A DNA stretch of 14,575 bases, from NCBI GenBank assembly GCA_031267775.1, contig JAIRYL010000143.1:1-14575 (forward strand), in the 5' to 3' direction. Source of the DNA: Tannerellaceae bacterium. GTDB lineage: Bacteria; Bacteroidota; Bacteroidia; Bacteroidales; Tannerellaceae. Position numbers and translations under genes: made by a program. Numbering within the stretch: the first letter of the stretch is position 1; each line of letters opens with the position of its first letter. Shown piece after piece: positions 6,414 through 14,487 of this stretch. The notes below the pieces were generated by a model. The model ran no database searches. It was given only the letters and a program-made list of their open reading frames with translations, and was not told the DNA's origin.

Positions 6414-8129
6414 ATGAGGATGACTATTTCAATCAGGATAAAGCGCTGGCTTTCTACGCAGAAACACTTATATTTTCTGTTTGGGGCGCTCTTTATCATT
6501 CCTAATTGCGTATTGTTTGTTACGGCCCCTATGCCCGCTACAGCCGGCATAGCTTCTATCAGTATACCTTTAGCTATTTGGTTTGGGACGCTATTATTGT
6601 CGCGCAGGCCCGGAATTATTGTCTGGATTCTTCTTCCCAAAGTAATCCTTGACGGAGGACAGTTGGTTCTTTTGCACCTTTTTGGAGAATCCGTCATTGC
6701 CGTCGACATGTATTTAAACCTGACAAGTTCAAATGCCTCGGAAGCCAGCGAATTGCTTGAAAACATATTTCTTGTCATAATCTGCGTCTTTCTTTTTTAT
6801 ACCCTGCCCACTTTATGCTTAGCGTTCTATTCCATCCAAATAAAGGATCGTCTGTCGGATACATTCCGCAAAAAATGGTTGAAAATCAGTTTTGGGCTGT
6901 TTCTGTCAGGCGTTTTGTCCGGTTGCCTGTCATTCCGGACGTTTTCCGTAAAAAATGATATTTACCCGGCGAATGCCTTGTATAACCTGTATTTTGCCTT
7001 GGATAAAGCCGACAGGAATAAGAATTATCCTGTTACATCGGCAAACTTTACTTTCCATGCAACCAAACCGGTTCAAGCCCATAACAACCGGGAAATTTAC
7101 GTATTAACGGTGGGAGAAACATCGCGCGCAATGGAATGGAGTTTATACGGATACGAGCATGAAACAACTCCCCGTATGGAGAAACTTTCGGGCCTTGCGT
7201 ACTTTAAAGATGCAATTACGCAATCCAATAATACGCATAAAAGCGTTCCTATCATATTATCTGCCGCAAGCGCGGAAGATTATGATATTCTTTATCAAAA
7301 GAAAAGTATAATAACGGCTTTCAAAGAAGCCGGTTTCCATACCGTCGCTATTGTAAATCAGAAACTGACCGGTTCATTGATAAGCACATTTTACAGAGAA
7401 GCCGATACCTATATTGATATGAGCGCTTTTCATACGGGTTCGTATCTTACTTCTTTACATGACGATGCGATTCTTCCTTACTTACAAAAAGAAGTGAATA
7501 ATGCGGAAGGAAATTTATTTATCGTGCTCCATACCTATGGTTCCCATTTTAATTATCATGAGCGGTATCCGCGAGAATTTGCCTTTTATACGCCTGACAA
7601 AACGGATGGACTCCGCGCCGCCGGCAAAGATAAGCTGAGGAATGCATACGACAATTCTATTTTATTTACAGACTATGTGCTTGACGAAGTAGTGCGTATC
7701 CTGAAAAAATCGGGCGCCTGTTCGTCCATGTTATATTTAAGCGACCATGGGGAAGATATCTTTGACGACGCCCGCGCCCGTTATTTACACGCCTCTCCCA
7801 TCCCGACATATTACCAGTTACATATACCTTATCTGATATGGTTTTCGGATATTTACCGGCGCGATTATCCGGAAAAATACCAGCATGCCCTCGATCATAA
7901 GGCATTGCCGGTAAGTACTAACAGCGTTTTCCACACCATGCTTGATATAGCCGGCATTGAAACAAAAGAAGCCGATCCTTCTCTGGCGCTGACAAACGAG
8001 GCGTTTCTGGTACGAGACCGGATGTATTTGGACGATCATGACGACCCGATACCATTCTGGAAAGCCGGTTTGAAAAAATTAGATTTTAAAATGCTTGATA
8101 AATGGAATATATCGTATAAGGATGAATAA
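6414..8129 (+). CDS. Phosphoethanolamine transferase, EptA/MCR-like (sulfatase fold)
   Basis: 571 residues. An inner-membrane enzyme expected to transfer phosphoethanolamine from phosphatidylethanolamine to lipid A or another envelope glycan, with its catalytic domain outside the membrane. Five hydrophobic segments (about 19-37, 45-63, 68-90, 116-140, 157-173) precede an alkaline-phosphatase-superfamily domain. Key residues by analogy with MCR-1 are Glu235 (VGETSRAMEW), nucleophile Thr274 (NNTHKSVP), Asp444 and His445 (LSDHGED), and substrate-site His378 (GSHFNYHERYP) and His459 (YLHASP). The cysteine pair that brackets the nucleophile loop in MCR/EptA is absent. The ATG at 6414 and another at 6420 are both possible starts. 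A sensor kinase follows after 24 bp, implying signal-controlled envelope modification. The acceptor (lipid A, core sugar or other) cannot be settled. Confidence 0.88.
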   Translation: MRMTISIRIKRWLSTQKHLYFLFGALFIIPNCVLFVTAPMPATAGIASISIPLAIWFGTLLLSRRPGIIVWILLPKVILDGGQLVLLHLFGESVIAVDMYLNLTSSNASEASELLENIFLVIICVFLFYTLPTLCLAFYSIQIKDRLSDTFRKKWLKISFGLFLSGVLSGCLSFRTFSVKNDIYPANALYNLYFALDKADRNKNYPVTSANFTFHATKPVQAHNNREIYVLTVGETSRAMEWSLYGYEHETTPRMEKLSGLAYFKDAITQSNNTHKSVPIILSAASAEDYDILYQKKSIITAFKEAGFHTVAIVNQKLTGSLISTFYREADTYIDMSAFHTGSYLTSLHDDAILPYLQKEVNNAEGNLFIVLHTYGSHFNYHERYPREFAFYTPDKTDGLRAAGKDKLRNAYDNSILFTDYVLDEVVRILKKSGACSSMLYLSDHGEDIFDDARARYLHASPIPTYYQLHIPYLIWFSDIYRRDYPEKYQHALDHKALPVSTNSVFHTMLDIAGIETKEADPSLALTNEAFLVRDRMYLDDHDDPIPFWKAGLKKLDFKMLDKWNISYKDE

Positions 8130-8153
8130 ACTGTTATAAGATAAAATCACGCC

Positions 8154-10598
8154 ATGAGTAAAAAAAAAGAACACCTTGTCCGGAGAGTTATTTTGGGATA
8201 CGCTTCCCTGATTATTGTGGCGGCAGGCGCCGTTTTGTATATATTTAACCTGGTTGCCAAAATTGCCGAAAACCGGAATACAGACGATATTCCCAGAGAA
8301 AAAATCCACATCATAACCAATGTATTATCTCTTCTTTACGAAGGAGAAACCTATACCCGGTTTGCCGTTAATCCCCAGGTGGAATTTGAGAAATTCAACG
8401 AAGTAATGAACCGGGTTCGTATCCAGATGGATTTATTGCGCTTTATTGATATTGCCAATTGGGGAAAAATAGATACCATTAATATGCTGGTGGAGAAAAA
8501 ACGGGATAATACCGAACTGCTCCTTGAAACGATGCAGGAAATGAAAAACGTGTATGCACGAAGCATCGCCAAAGAAATGTCGGTATCCCGCGAACATTCA
8601 AAAGAACTGGAAATTCAGAAACAGGAAGAAAACTCTAAAGATACGTTAGTGGTACAACGCGAGAAAAAAGGATTCTTTAAAAGACTGGCCGAAGCGTTTG
8701 TTCCGGTAAAAGTAGACACTACGATCCGGGTGAACGCTACCAGCCGCATACAGACTGATTCGCTGATAAATACCTACGACCCTTCGGAAGAAATTGCCAG
8801 CGTACTGCTTAGGGTGCAAAGGGAAATTACGCTGGAACGGGAACAACTGACCGAAATACTGACAAACCGCACGCATGAACTCCATAAAAACAATAATATA
8901 ATTACCCATGAAATAAACCGCGTGCTTGTTGCTATTGAAGAAACAGAGATTCGCTCGCTACAGGAAGAAGAGCTGGAAAAACAACAGATGATTCACAGCG
9001 CATCCAGGCATTTGGCTACGATAGCCATTATAGCTATCGTTATTTTTCTGTTCTTCCTGTTCCTCACCATCCGGGATATCTGGCGAAGCCGATACTACCG
9101 CAATCAATTGGAAAAAGCTAAGCTATATGCTGAAAATTTGCTGCAAAACAAAGAAAAGCTCATGCTTATTATCAGTCATGATATACGGGCTCCGCTTTCG
9201 TCCATACTGGGATATATTGAATTATTACGAAAAAACAAACCGGACGAAACGCAAAAGGATTACCTTGAAAACATGAATGTTTCGGCTAAACATATCCTTT
9301 CGCTGGTTACTGATCTGCTGGATTTTCACCGGCTGGATTCCGGGAAGATGGATATACATCCTGTCCCTTTCCTTATTCCTCCTTTGTTTAAGGAGATATA
9401 TGCCAGTTTTAAACCATTGGCCGACGCCAAAAACCTGCAGCTTGATATGGATATAGCGAACGCCGGCGATACGCAAGTCTACAGGGGAGATACGGTGCGG
9501 ATTCGGCAGGCCGCAGGTAATTTATTGTCTAACGCCATAAAATTCACGCCAAAAGGAAAGGTGGGGATGAACGTATCCGTAAGTCGGGATACGCAGGATA
9601 CGCCCTGTTTGCGGGTATCTGTAAAGGACGAAGGCCCCGGCATAGCCGATGATGAACAGAAAAAAATATTCGGGGAATTTACCCGGCTCGACCAAGCGGG
9701 AAAAACAGACGGTTTTGGGTTAGGACTTTCTATTACGGGCAAACTGCTGTCGTTAATGGGCGGGCAAATAACCGTGCACAGCGTATTGGATAAAGGTTCG
9801 GAATTTATCATCACACTGCCGTTGCTATTATCAGACGAGGAAATTACCGGCGAGGAAACCGGTAAGGAAGAGACTGCATTGACCGTTATCCCGGATCGTA
9901 AAATAAACTGCCTGGCGATAGACGACGACAAGGCGCAGCTTAAACTAACCGAAGCATTATTAAAACGAAACAGGGTAAACGTTATCTCCCTGACGAATCC
10001 GCATCTGGCTGTTGATTTAGCAGGCAAAGCTTCTTTTGATATTATCCTGACAGATATCCAGATGCCGGGATTAAGCGGGTACGACTTGCTGGCACAAATC
10101 CGTTCGTCCGGCATACCCGGATTGGATACGATTCCCGTTATTGCCCTTTCGGCCAGCGCGGAAGAAGACGCCGAGCATTATAAAGAAGCCGGTTTTACCG
10201 GTTTCCTGAGCAAACCTTTTACATCGGACGCCTTGATTGCCCTGTTAAATGAATTACTGGCCGTTCATCTCACGCCTGTCAATCTATCTTCGCTCACGTC
10301 GTTTGCCGAAAATGATACAGAAGCCTTGAACTCTATTCTCCTGACATTCCGGGAAGAAACTGCAAAAAGCCTGCTGCTGCTGGAAAAAGCCTTATCCGGT
10401 AACGATAAGGAACAGGTAAGCCGAATAGCCCATAAATTAATCCCCCTGCTTAAAATGCTTGAGGCGGATACGCTTGTAAGTACATTAAGCTTGCTGGAAA
10501 AAAAAGAATTGTCGGGGAAAAAATGGAAACAGGCCGTGGAAGAAGTCATCAAACAGCTATCCGGCATTATCGAACAAATCAAAACGATGGCCGGGTAA
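8154..10598 (+). CDS. Hybrid sensor histidine kinase (HisKA-HATPase-REC-HPt)
   Basis: 814 residues. One transmembrane helix at about 11-34 and a second at about 287-305 enclose a ~250-residue periplasmic region. That region is largely helical and charged (coiled-coil-like at 125-160 and 215-280) and matches no sensor family I recognise. Then come HisKA with phospho-acceptor His342 (ISHDIRAPLSS), and HATPase with N box NLLSNAIKF (Asn460), DEGPGI (492-497) and GFGLGLSI (520-527). The receiver domain has acidic Asp590-592, phospho-acceptor Asp634 (LTDIQMPGLSG) and Lys687 (LSKPF). The C-terminal HPt domain has His760 (RIAHKLIPLLKML). All relay residues are present, but there is no DNA-binding domain, and no response regulator is encoded nearby, so output must go to a protein elsewhere. 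It probably shares a transcript with the transferase 24 bp upstream. The signal is unknown. Confidence 0.93.
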   Translation: MSKKKEHLVRRVILGYASLIIVAAGAVLYIFNLVAKIAENRNTDDIPREKIHIITNVLSLLYEGETYTRFAVNPQVEFEKFNEVMNRVRIQMDLLRFIDIANWGKIDTINMLVEKKRDNTELLLETMQEMKNVYARSIAKEMSVSREHSKELEIQKQEENSKDTLVVQREKKGFFKRLAEAFVPVKVDTTIRVNATSRIQTDSLINTYDPSEEIASVLLRVQREITLEREQLTEILTNRTHELHKNNNIITHEINRVLVAIEETEIRSLQEEELEKQQMIHSASRHLATIAIIAIVIFLFFLFLTIRDIWRSRYYRNQLEKAKLYAENLLQNKEKLMLIISHDIRAPLSSILGYIELLRKNKPDETQKDYLENMNVSAKHILSLVTDLLDFHRLDSGKMDIHPVPFLIPPLFKEIYASFKPLADAKNLQLDMDIANAGDTQVYRGDTVRIRQAAGNLLSNAIKFTPKGKVGMNVSVSRDTQDTPCLRVSVKDEGPGIADDEQKKIFGEFTRLDQAGKTDGFGLGLSITGKLLSLMGGQITVHSVLDKGSEFIITLPLLLSDEEITGEETGKEETALTVIPDRKINCLAIDDDKAQLKLTEALLKRNRVNVISLTNPHLAVDLAGKASFDIILTDIQMPGLSGYDLLAQIRSSGIPGLDTIPVIALSASAEEDAEHYKEAGFTGFLSKPFTSDALIALLNELLAVHLTPVNLSSLTSFAENDTEALNSILLTFREETAKSLLLLEKALSGNDKEQVSRIAHKLIPLLKMLEADTLVSTLSLLEKKELSGKKWKQAVEEVIKQLSGIIEQIKTMAG

Positions 10599-10894
10599 GC
10601 TGTGGAATTGCGCCACAGTTGCGGAAAATTTCCACAGTCCATTCTATGGCAAGAGCGCGGAGACAATATCGCCGCGCTCTTGTCGTATAATGGATTTTCA
10701 ATCCATTGCAAATACCGCGGGGATAAAAAGACGGGGTTGGCACGGTATTCGCAATCGTATAATCGTATTGATAATTATATTTCTACATTTAACCTTTATT
10801 TAAGAGTAATCATCATTGAATAAATTGAATAACGAATGTTATTTAAATTCGTATAGAAGGCTGTCTCTGTGTTGAGCTGGCCTTTTTTTTGTTT
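10599..10894 (+). other. Highly palindromic intergenic region between convergent genes
   Basis: No gene is supported. In plus-strand order it holds: stem 10598-10605/10613-10620 competing with CTGTGGAA/TTCCACAG (10600-10607/10630-10637); a 16-bp stem at 10645-10660/10672-10687 with two G-T pairs and an 11-nt loop; a perfect 8-bp stem with a 3-nt loop at 10689-10696/10700-10707; a 13-bp stem with one mismatch at 10705-10717/10743-10755; a 6-bp stem at 10828-10833/10838-10843; and a terminator. It could be a long structured 3' untranslated region of the kinase transcript, a separate small RNA, or a dispersed repeat. A GTG-initiated frame at 10602-10823 overlaps these stems and is not called. 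Confidence 0.5.
10857..10890 (+). terminator. Intrinsic terminator, plus strand
   Basis: AAGGC (10857-10861) pairs with GCCTT (10880-10884), extended by two G-T pairs and, after one mismatch, by three more pairs (10865-10867 with 10874-10876). The right arm runs into eight T residues (10883-10890). The orientation ends a plus-strand transcript, either the kinase operon or a small RNA. It lies 4 bp from the fucI stop codon on the other strand. Confidence 0.7.
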
Positions 10895-12667
10895 TTACTT
10901 ATACAAGGGGCCGTAAGCGGCGCATGCCCTGTAATCGGCGCCTTCCAGGTCCATGCCAAAAGCATTCCAGGCAGAGGGGCGGAATATTTTTCCGTCTTCT
11001 ACATTATGCATGCAGACCGGTATGGAAAGCATGGAAGCCATCGAGATTAAATCAGCGCCTGTATGACCGTAACTGATTGCTCCGTGGTTGGCGCCCCAAT
11101 AATTCATGACCGAATAAACGTCTTTAAACCATCCTTTGCCGGTTGTTTTGGGCACAAAAAAGGTAGACGGCCATGTTTTGTCTGTCCGCTTATTAATTAT
11201 ATCAAATACGGCGGGGGGGAAGGTAGCCGTCCAGCCTTCGGCTATCTGTAACACGGGGCCCAGGCCTTTTACCATATTCAAGCGGCTCATTGTTACGGGC
11301 ATGCCCGGCCTGGTGAGGAAATGAGAAGAGTATCCTCCTCCGCGAAAATATTCAAGCGAAGCCGGATACCAGGTAGTAGCGCCCAGCATCTCGTCTACTT
11401 CGCCGGGCGTTATTTCCCAGTAAGGCTTCATTACGGGCTTGCCGTCTTTGGTTTGCCGCCCTGTGCCGTCTAAGGTGCAGGAGCCCGAATTAATGAGGTG
11501 AATCGCGCCTTCGGACAATATACCTTCCGGTTTCCAGCCGCTCACCCTTTCTATGGCTTGGGGGCTCCAGTACGAGCGCACATCGGCAAATATCTGCGAC
11601 GTATTGGTGAGCAGTTTGCCAAACAGCATGGCCAGGCCGTTGAGATGATCGTTTTCGGTAGCCAGGATAAACGGCTCGCGAATGCCGTTCCAGTCAAAAG
11701 AAGCGTTAAGCATCGCTTCGGAAAAGTCGCCGTTGGGCATAAAGTCCGTCCACTGCCGCTGTCCCTGAAATCCGGCGGCTATGGCATTATGCCCCATGGA
11801 TTCTTCGTCGTATCCCATTTCTTTCAGTTTGCCATTGCCCGTCATCAAGTCGCGGATAATCATGGTTAGCTTCACCACAAACGCCCAGTCGTTATCCTTC
11901 TGCTCGCGCGTTTTTTTAAATACATCCGAGTTAAAGTCTTCGCCCTCTCTGGGCACACAGTGCGTTTGCGTCCAGGCTAAGGCCTGCCGGTATTCGTCCT
12001 CATCATAAATCCCCTGCTGAACGCGGCGGATAATTTCGGCGCTGTCTACATACTCGGTTCGCATGCCTGTATATTCCTGCAACAGATCGGCATTGACGAT
12101 AGAACCGGCTATACCCATCGAGGTAGTTCCGATAGAAAGGTACGACTTTCCGCGCATGAGCGCCACGGCCAATCCCGCTTTGGCAAACCGAAGCAACTTC
12201 TCTTTCACATCGTCCGGTATGAGCGGGTCTGCGGCGTCCTGCACATCCCTTCCGTAAATGCCAAACGCAGGCAGCCCTTTCTGGCTGTGGGCGGCCAGGG
12301 CGGCGGCCAGGTAGACGGCGCCGGGACGTTCTGTACCGTTAAATCCCCATATCGCTTTCGGTATGAGCGGATTCATATCTATCGTTTCCGATCCGTAGCA
12401 CCAGCAAGGCGTTACGGAAAGGGATAAGCCTACGCCTTCTTTTTCAAACTTTTCGGCGCAAAGGGCGGCCTCTTTCACCCCTCCGATGCAGGTATCGGCC
12501 AGTACGCAGGCAACGGGCGAACCGTCCGGGTAACGGAGGGTTTCATGATACAGGCGGGCTACCCTTTGGGCCAGACCCATCGTCATATCTTCAAGAGATT
12601 CGCGAACGCCGCGACGGCGGCCGTCTATTACCGGACGGATACCGATTACAGGAAATGTCTTTTTCAT
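10895..12667 (-). CDS. fucI: L-fucose isomerase FucI
   Basis: 590 residues, against 591 for the E. coli enzyme. FucI converts L-fucose to L-fuculose in the cytoplasm with Mn2+ (it also accepts D-arabinose), the first step of fucose breakdown. The Mn ligands known in E. coli (Glu337, Asp361, His528) correspond to Glu338 (ATEND), Asp362 (FADVRSYW) and His528 (GANHGAISYGH), with identical spacing between the acidic pair. Other conserved blocks are VIGIRPVIDGRRRGVRESLE at the N-terminus and SFDWNGIREPF. The start lies 16 bp after the fucP stop, and the A/C-rich leader carries AAACAAACAAACA with no strong Shine-Dalgarno. It is the last gene of the NikR-like/fucP/fucI operon. The later enzymes (fuculokinase, fuculose-1-phosphate aldolase, lactaldehyde reductase) are not in the window. 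Confidence 0.97.
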   Translation of the reverse strand: MKKTFPVIGIRPVIDGRRRGVRESLEDMTMGLAQRVARLYHETLRYPDGSPVACVLADTCIGGVKEAALCAEKFEKEGVGLSLSVTPCWCYGSETIDMNPLIPKAIWGFNGTERPGAVYLAAALAAHSQKGLPAFGIYGRDVQDAADPLIPDDVKEKLLRFAKAGLAVALMRGKSYLSIGTTSMGIAGSIVNADLLQEYTGMRTEYVDSAEIIRRVQQGIYDEDEYRQALAWTQTHCVPREGEDFNSDVFKKTREQKDNDWAFVVKLTMIIRDLMTGNGKLKEMGYDEESMGHNAIAAGFQGQRQWTDFMPNGDFSEAMLNASFDWNGIREPFILATENDHLNGLAMLFGKLLTNTSQIFADVRSYWSPQAIERVSGWKPEGILSEGAIHLINSGSCTLDGTGRQTKDGKPVMKPYWEITPGEVDEMLGATTWYPASLEYFRGGGYSSHFLTRPGMPVTMSRLNMVKGLGPVLQIAEGWTATFPPAVFDIINKRTDKTWPSTFFVPKTTGKGWFKDVYSVMNYWGANHGAISYGHTGADLISMASMLSIPVCMHNVEDGKIFRPSAWNAFGMDLEGADYRACAAYGPLYK

Positions 12668-12683
12668 GATTGTTTGTTTGTTT

Positions 12684-13982
12684 TTATTTGGTTACAGCAT
12701 GCTGTTTTTCAATATAGAGGCTGAAAACGACTACCGCCAGAAAGCATACAAGCGGAACGATATAGGAGTAGTTGATCACGCCGGTCTGATCGGATACCAT
12801 CCCCTGGATAGCCGTTATAACCGCGCCGCCCAGGATGGCCATGATGTGACCCGAACCGCCTATCTTGGTATCCTGCCCCAGACCGGTTATGGTAAGCCCG
12901 TATATGGTGGGAAACATTAACGACATAAAGAATGATATAAGCATCAGGCAAACAACCCCCGCGTATCCGTGAAGCGCCATCGCAAGCCCGCAACACAGGG
13001 AGGCCATGACGGCGGCAAACAGCAGGAGTTTGCCCGGACTGAAATACTTCATCAGTCCCGTAAAAATAAACCGCGCGCCTATAAACAGCGCCAGCGAAAG
13101 GATGTAGTAAAGCGAGGCGTCGTCTTCGTTAACCCGCAGTTCCTTCATGGCGTAACGTATGGTAAAAGACCAGACGGCTATCTGCGCTCCCACATAAAAG
13201 AACTGGGTTACAATGCCGTAAAAATATTTTTTGTTTGCATACAACCGTTTGACGGTAGGCAATAAATCGAGCGACGAATGGCCGTCGGAGGCCTTGGGCA
13301 TGCGGGTAAAGATAATCAGCCCCAAAATTACAATCAGTATAAAGGCCACCCCCACGTAAGGCCCCATCACGGCGCTCAGCTCGGCAGACTGAACGGAGGC
13401 CAACTGCCCGGCGCTCATCTGCGCCCGCTCCGCCGCCGAATAATGCGCCAGGTGGGACAGGATAAAAAACTTGCTTGCAACAACCCCCATAACAGAGCCT
13501 ATCGGATTAAACGACTGCGCCAGGTTGAGCCGCCGGGTAGCCGTTTCTTCCGGCCCCATCAAAATTACATACGGGTTAGAGGCCGTTTCGAGCATAGACA
13601 ATCCCCCCGCCAGTATATACAGGGCAACCAGGAAATGCCCGTACACCATCGTCCGGCTACAGGGATAAAACAGCAGCGCCCCGGTTATAAACAGCAGCAG
13701 CCCGGCCACAATACCCGTCTTATAGCTTGTTTTCTTTATCAAGATAGCGGCAGGCAAAGCCAGGCAAAAATAAGAGAAATAAAAAGCCACTTGAATCCAC
13801 GACGTTTGAAAATCCGTCATACTCATAATCCGCTTAAAAGCCGCCAGCAGAGTATCCGTCATATTATTAGCCAGTCCCCAGGCAAAGAACAGCGAGGTAA
13901 GCAGCACAAACGGCAAAAGAAATTCCTTCGGTACTAATTGTTTTTTACCGGTATCAAAAGCAGGGTTTGTCTTCATTATCAT
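12684..13982 (-). CDS. fucP: L-fucose:H+ symporter FucP
   Basis: 432 residues, a major facilitator superfamily importer of the inner membrane with about 12 hydrophobic segments. The two acidic residues essential in E. coli FucP, Asp46 and Glu135, correspond to Asp43 (WGLANNMTDTLLAAF) and Glu132 (LSMLETASNPYV), and Asn162 corresponds to Asn159 (QSFNPIGSVMG). Length is close to the 438-residue E. coli protein. Two starts two codons apart are possible (13980-13982 and 13974-13976), and the A/T-rich leader does not separate them. The gene lies 37 bp after the NikR-like gene and 16 bp before fucI, so it is the middle gene of the operon. The leader spacer includes a run of nine T on the coding strand (14000-14008) but no convincing stem before it. 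Specificity for fucose rather than another 6-deoxysugar is supported by the adjacent isomerase. Confidence 0.95.
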   Translation of the reverse strand: MIMKTNPAFDTGKKQLVPKEFLLPFVLLTSLFFAWGLANNMTDTLLAAFKRIMSMTDFQTSWIQVAFYFSYFCLALPAAILIKKTSYKTGIVAGLLLFITGALLFYPCSRTMVYGHFLVALYILAGGLSMLETASNPYVILMGPEETATRRLNLAQSFNPIGSVMGVVASKFFILSHLAHYSAAERAQMSAGQLASVQSAELSAVMGPYVGVAFILIVILGLIIFTRMPKASDGHSSLDLLPTVKRLYANKKYFYGIVTQFFYVGAQIAVWSFTIRYAMKELRVNEDDASLYYILSLALFIGARFIFTGLMKYFSPGKLLLFAAVMASLCCGLAMALHGYAGVVCLMLISFFMSLMFPTIYGLTITGLGQDTKIGGSGHIMAILGGAVITAIQGMVSDQTGVINYSYIVPLVCFLAVVVFSLYIEKQHAVTK

Positions 13983-14019
13983 ATTCTATTTATATAGTTA
14001 AAAAAAAATCCGTCCATCC

Positions 14020-14421
14020 CTAATCGGCGCGGCTCATCACCAGCTTCCCATGCTTGATACCCTTAATGGTAGTCAGCCTGTCGGACAATTCCGTCAGCCG
14101 CCGCGCCTCGCCCTTCACCGCCACAATATGCATGCACAGAGGCTTATCCAGGTAATAAAGCGACGAAGCTAAAATCACGTCCGTATAATCGCCCTGTATA
14201 TCAGCTATCTTAGAAGCAATATCCCTCCTCTCGCGCTCATAAATAATAATGTCAGTACCGGCCACAATATGGTTGCACTGCCACTTCTGCTCGGCCACAT
14301 TCTTCTTAACAAGGAAACGAATCGCCTGCGACCGGTTAGCAAACCCATAATCATCCACATACCTGTCCAACACTTCCAGCAAGTCGTCCTCCAGCGATAC
14401 GCCAAATCGTTTTAACGCCAT
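14020..14421 (-). CDS. NikR-family repressor lacking the nickel histidines
   Basis: 133 residues, the same length as E. coli NikR. Residues 1-45 are a ribbon-helix-helix DNA-binding domain (LKRFGVSLEDDLLEVLDRYV, then GFANRSQAIRFLV). Residues about 50-133 are the ACT-like tetramerisation and metal-binding domain (HIVAGTDIIIYE, IVAVKGEARRLTELSD, GIKHGKLVMS). An ungapped alignment with E. coli NikR places Gly77, Leu88 and Tyr90 at the nickel ligands His76, His87 and His89, and only Cys96 matches the ligand Cys95. The square-planar nickel site therefore cannot form as known. It is the first gene of the operon with fucP and fucI, which suggests a local regulator of fucose use rather than of nickel uptake. 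Family membership is clear; the effector and operator are unknown. Automated annotation as a nickel-responsive regulator would be misleading. Confidence 0.88.
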   Translation of the reverse strand: MALKRFGVSLEDDLLEVLDRYVDDYGFANRSQAIRFLVKKNVAEQKWQCNHIVAGTDIIIYERERRDIASKIADIQGDYTDVILASSLYYLDKPLCMHIVAVKGEARRLTELSDRLTTIKGIKHGKLVMSRAD

Positions 14422-14451
14422 AATTGTACTTTTATAAGATTAGCATCCTCG

Positions 14452-14479
14452 CAAAGATATACATTTTTCCCTGAAAAAA
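14452..14479 (-). promoter_or_regulatory. Promoter of the NikR-like/fucP/fucI operon
   Basis: Minus-strand 14452-14459 is TATCTTTG, a full match to TAnnTTTG. The -33 side is a T-run (minus TTTT at 14476-14479, spacing 16). The predicted start is near 14445, about 24 nt before the ATG. No E. coli-type NikR operator (GTATGA-N16-TCATAC) is visible nearby. Confidence 0.55.
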
Positions 14480-14487
14480 GGGAGAAA
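14464..14487. repeat. Inverted repeat over the -33 region
   Basis: TTTTTCCCT (14464-14472) pairs with AGGGAGAAA (14479-14487) with one G-T pair around a 6-nt A-rich loop. It overlaps the -33 zone of the fucose operon promoter and the first heptamer unit. It is a candidate operator, but partly a by-product of flanking T- and A-rich tracts. Confidence 0.3.

Noticed and set aside
9479..10114. 211-codon minus-strand frame
   Set aside because: Antisense to the kinase ATPase and receiver domains, with low-complexity Ser/Pro/Val composition.
10602..10823. Plus-strand 73-codon frame after the kinase
   Set aside because: Its GTG start lies inside a hairpin arm just after the kinase stop, and the frame spans several stems. 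No family resemblance that I can support.
13278..13937. 219-codon plus-strand frame
   Set aside because: It is antisense to fucP, rich in Arg, Gln and His, the usual shadow composition of a hydrophobic membrane gene, and has no recognisable domain.
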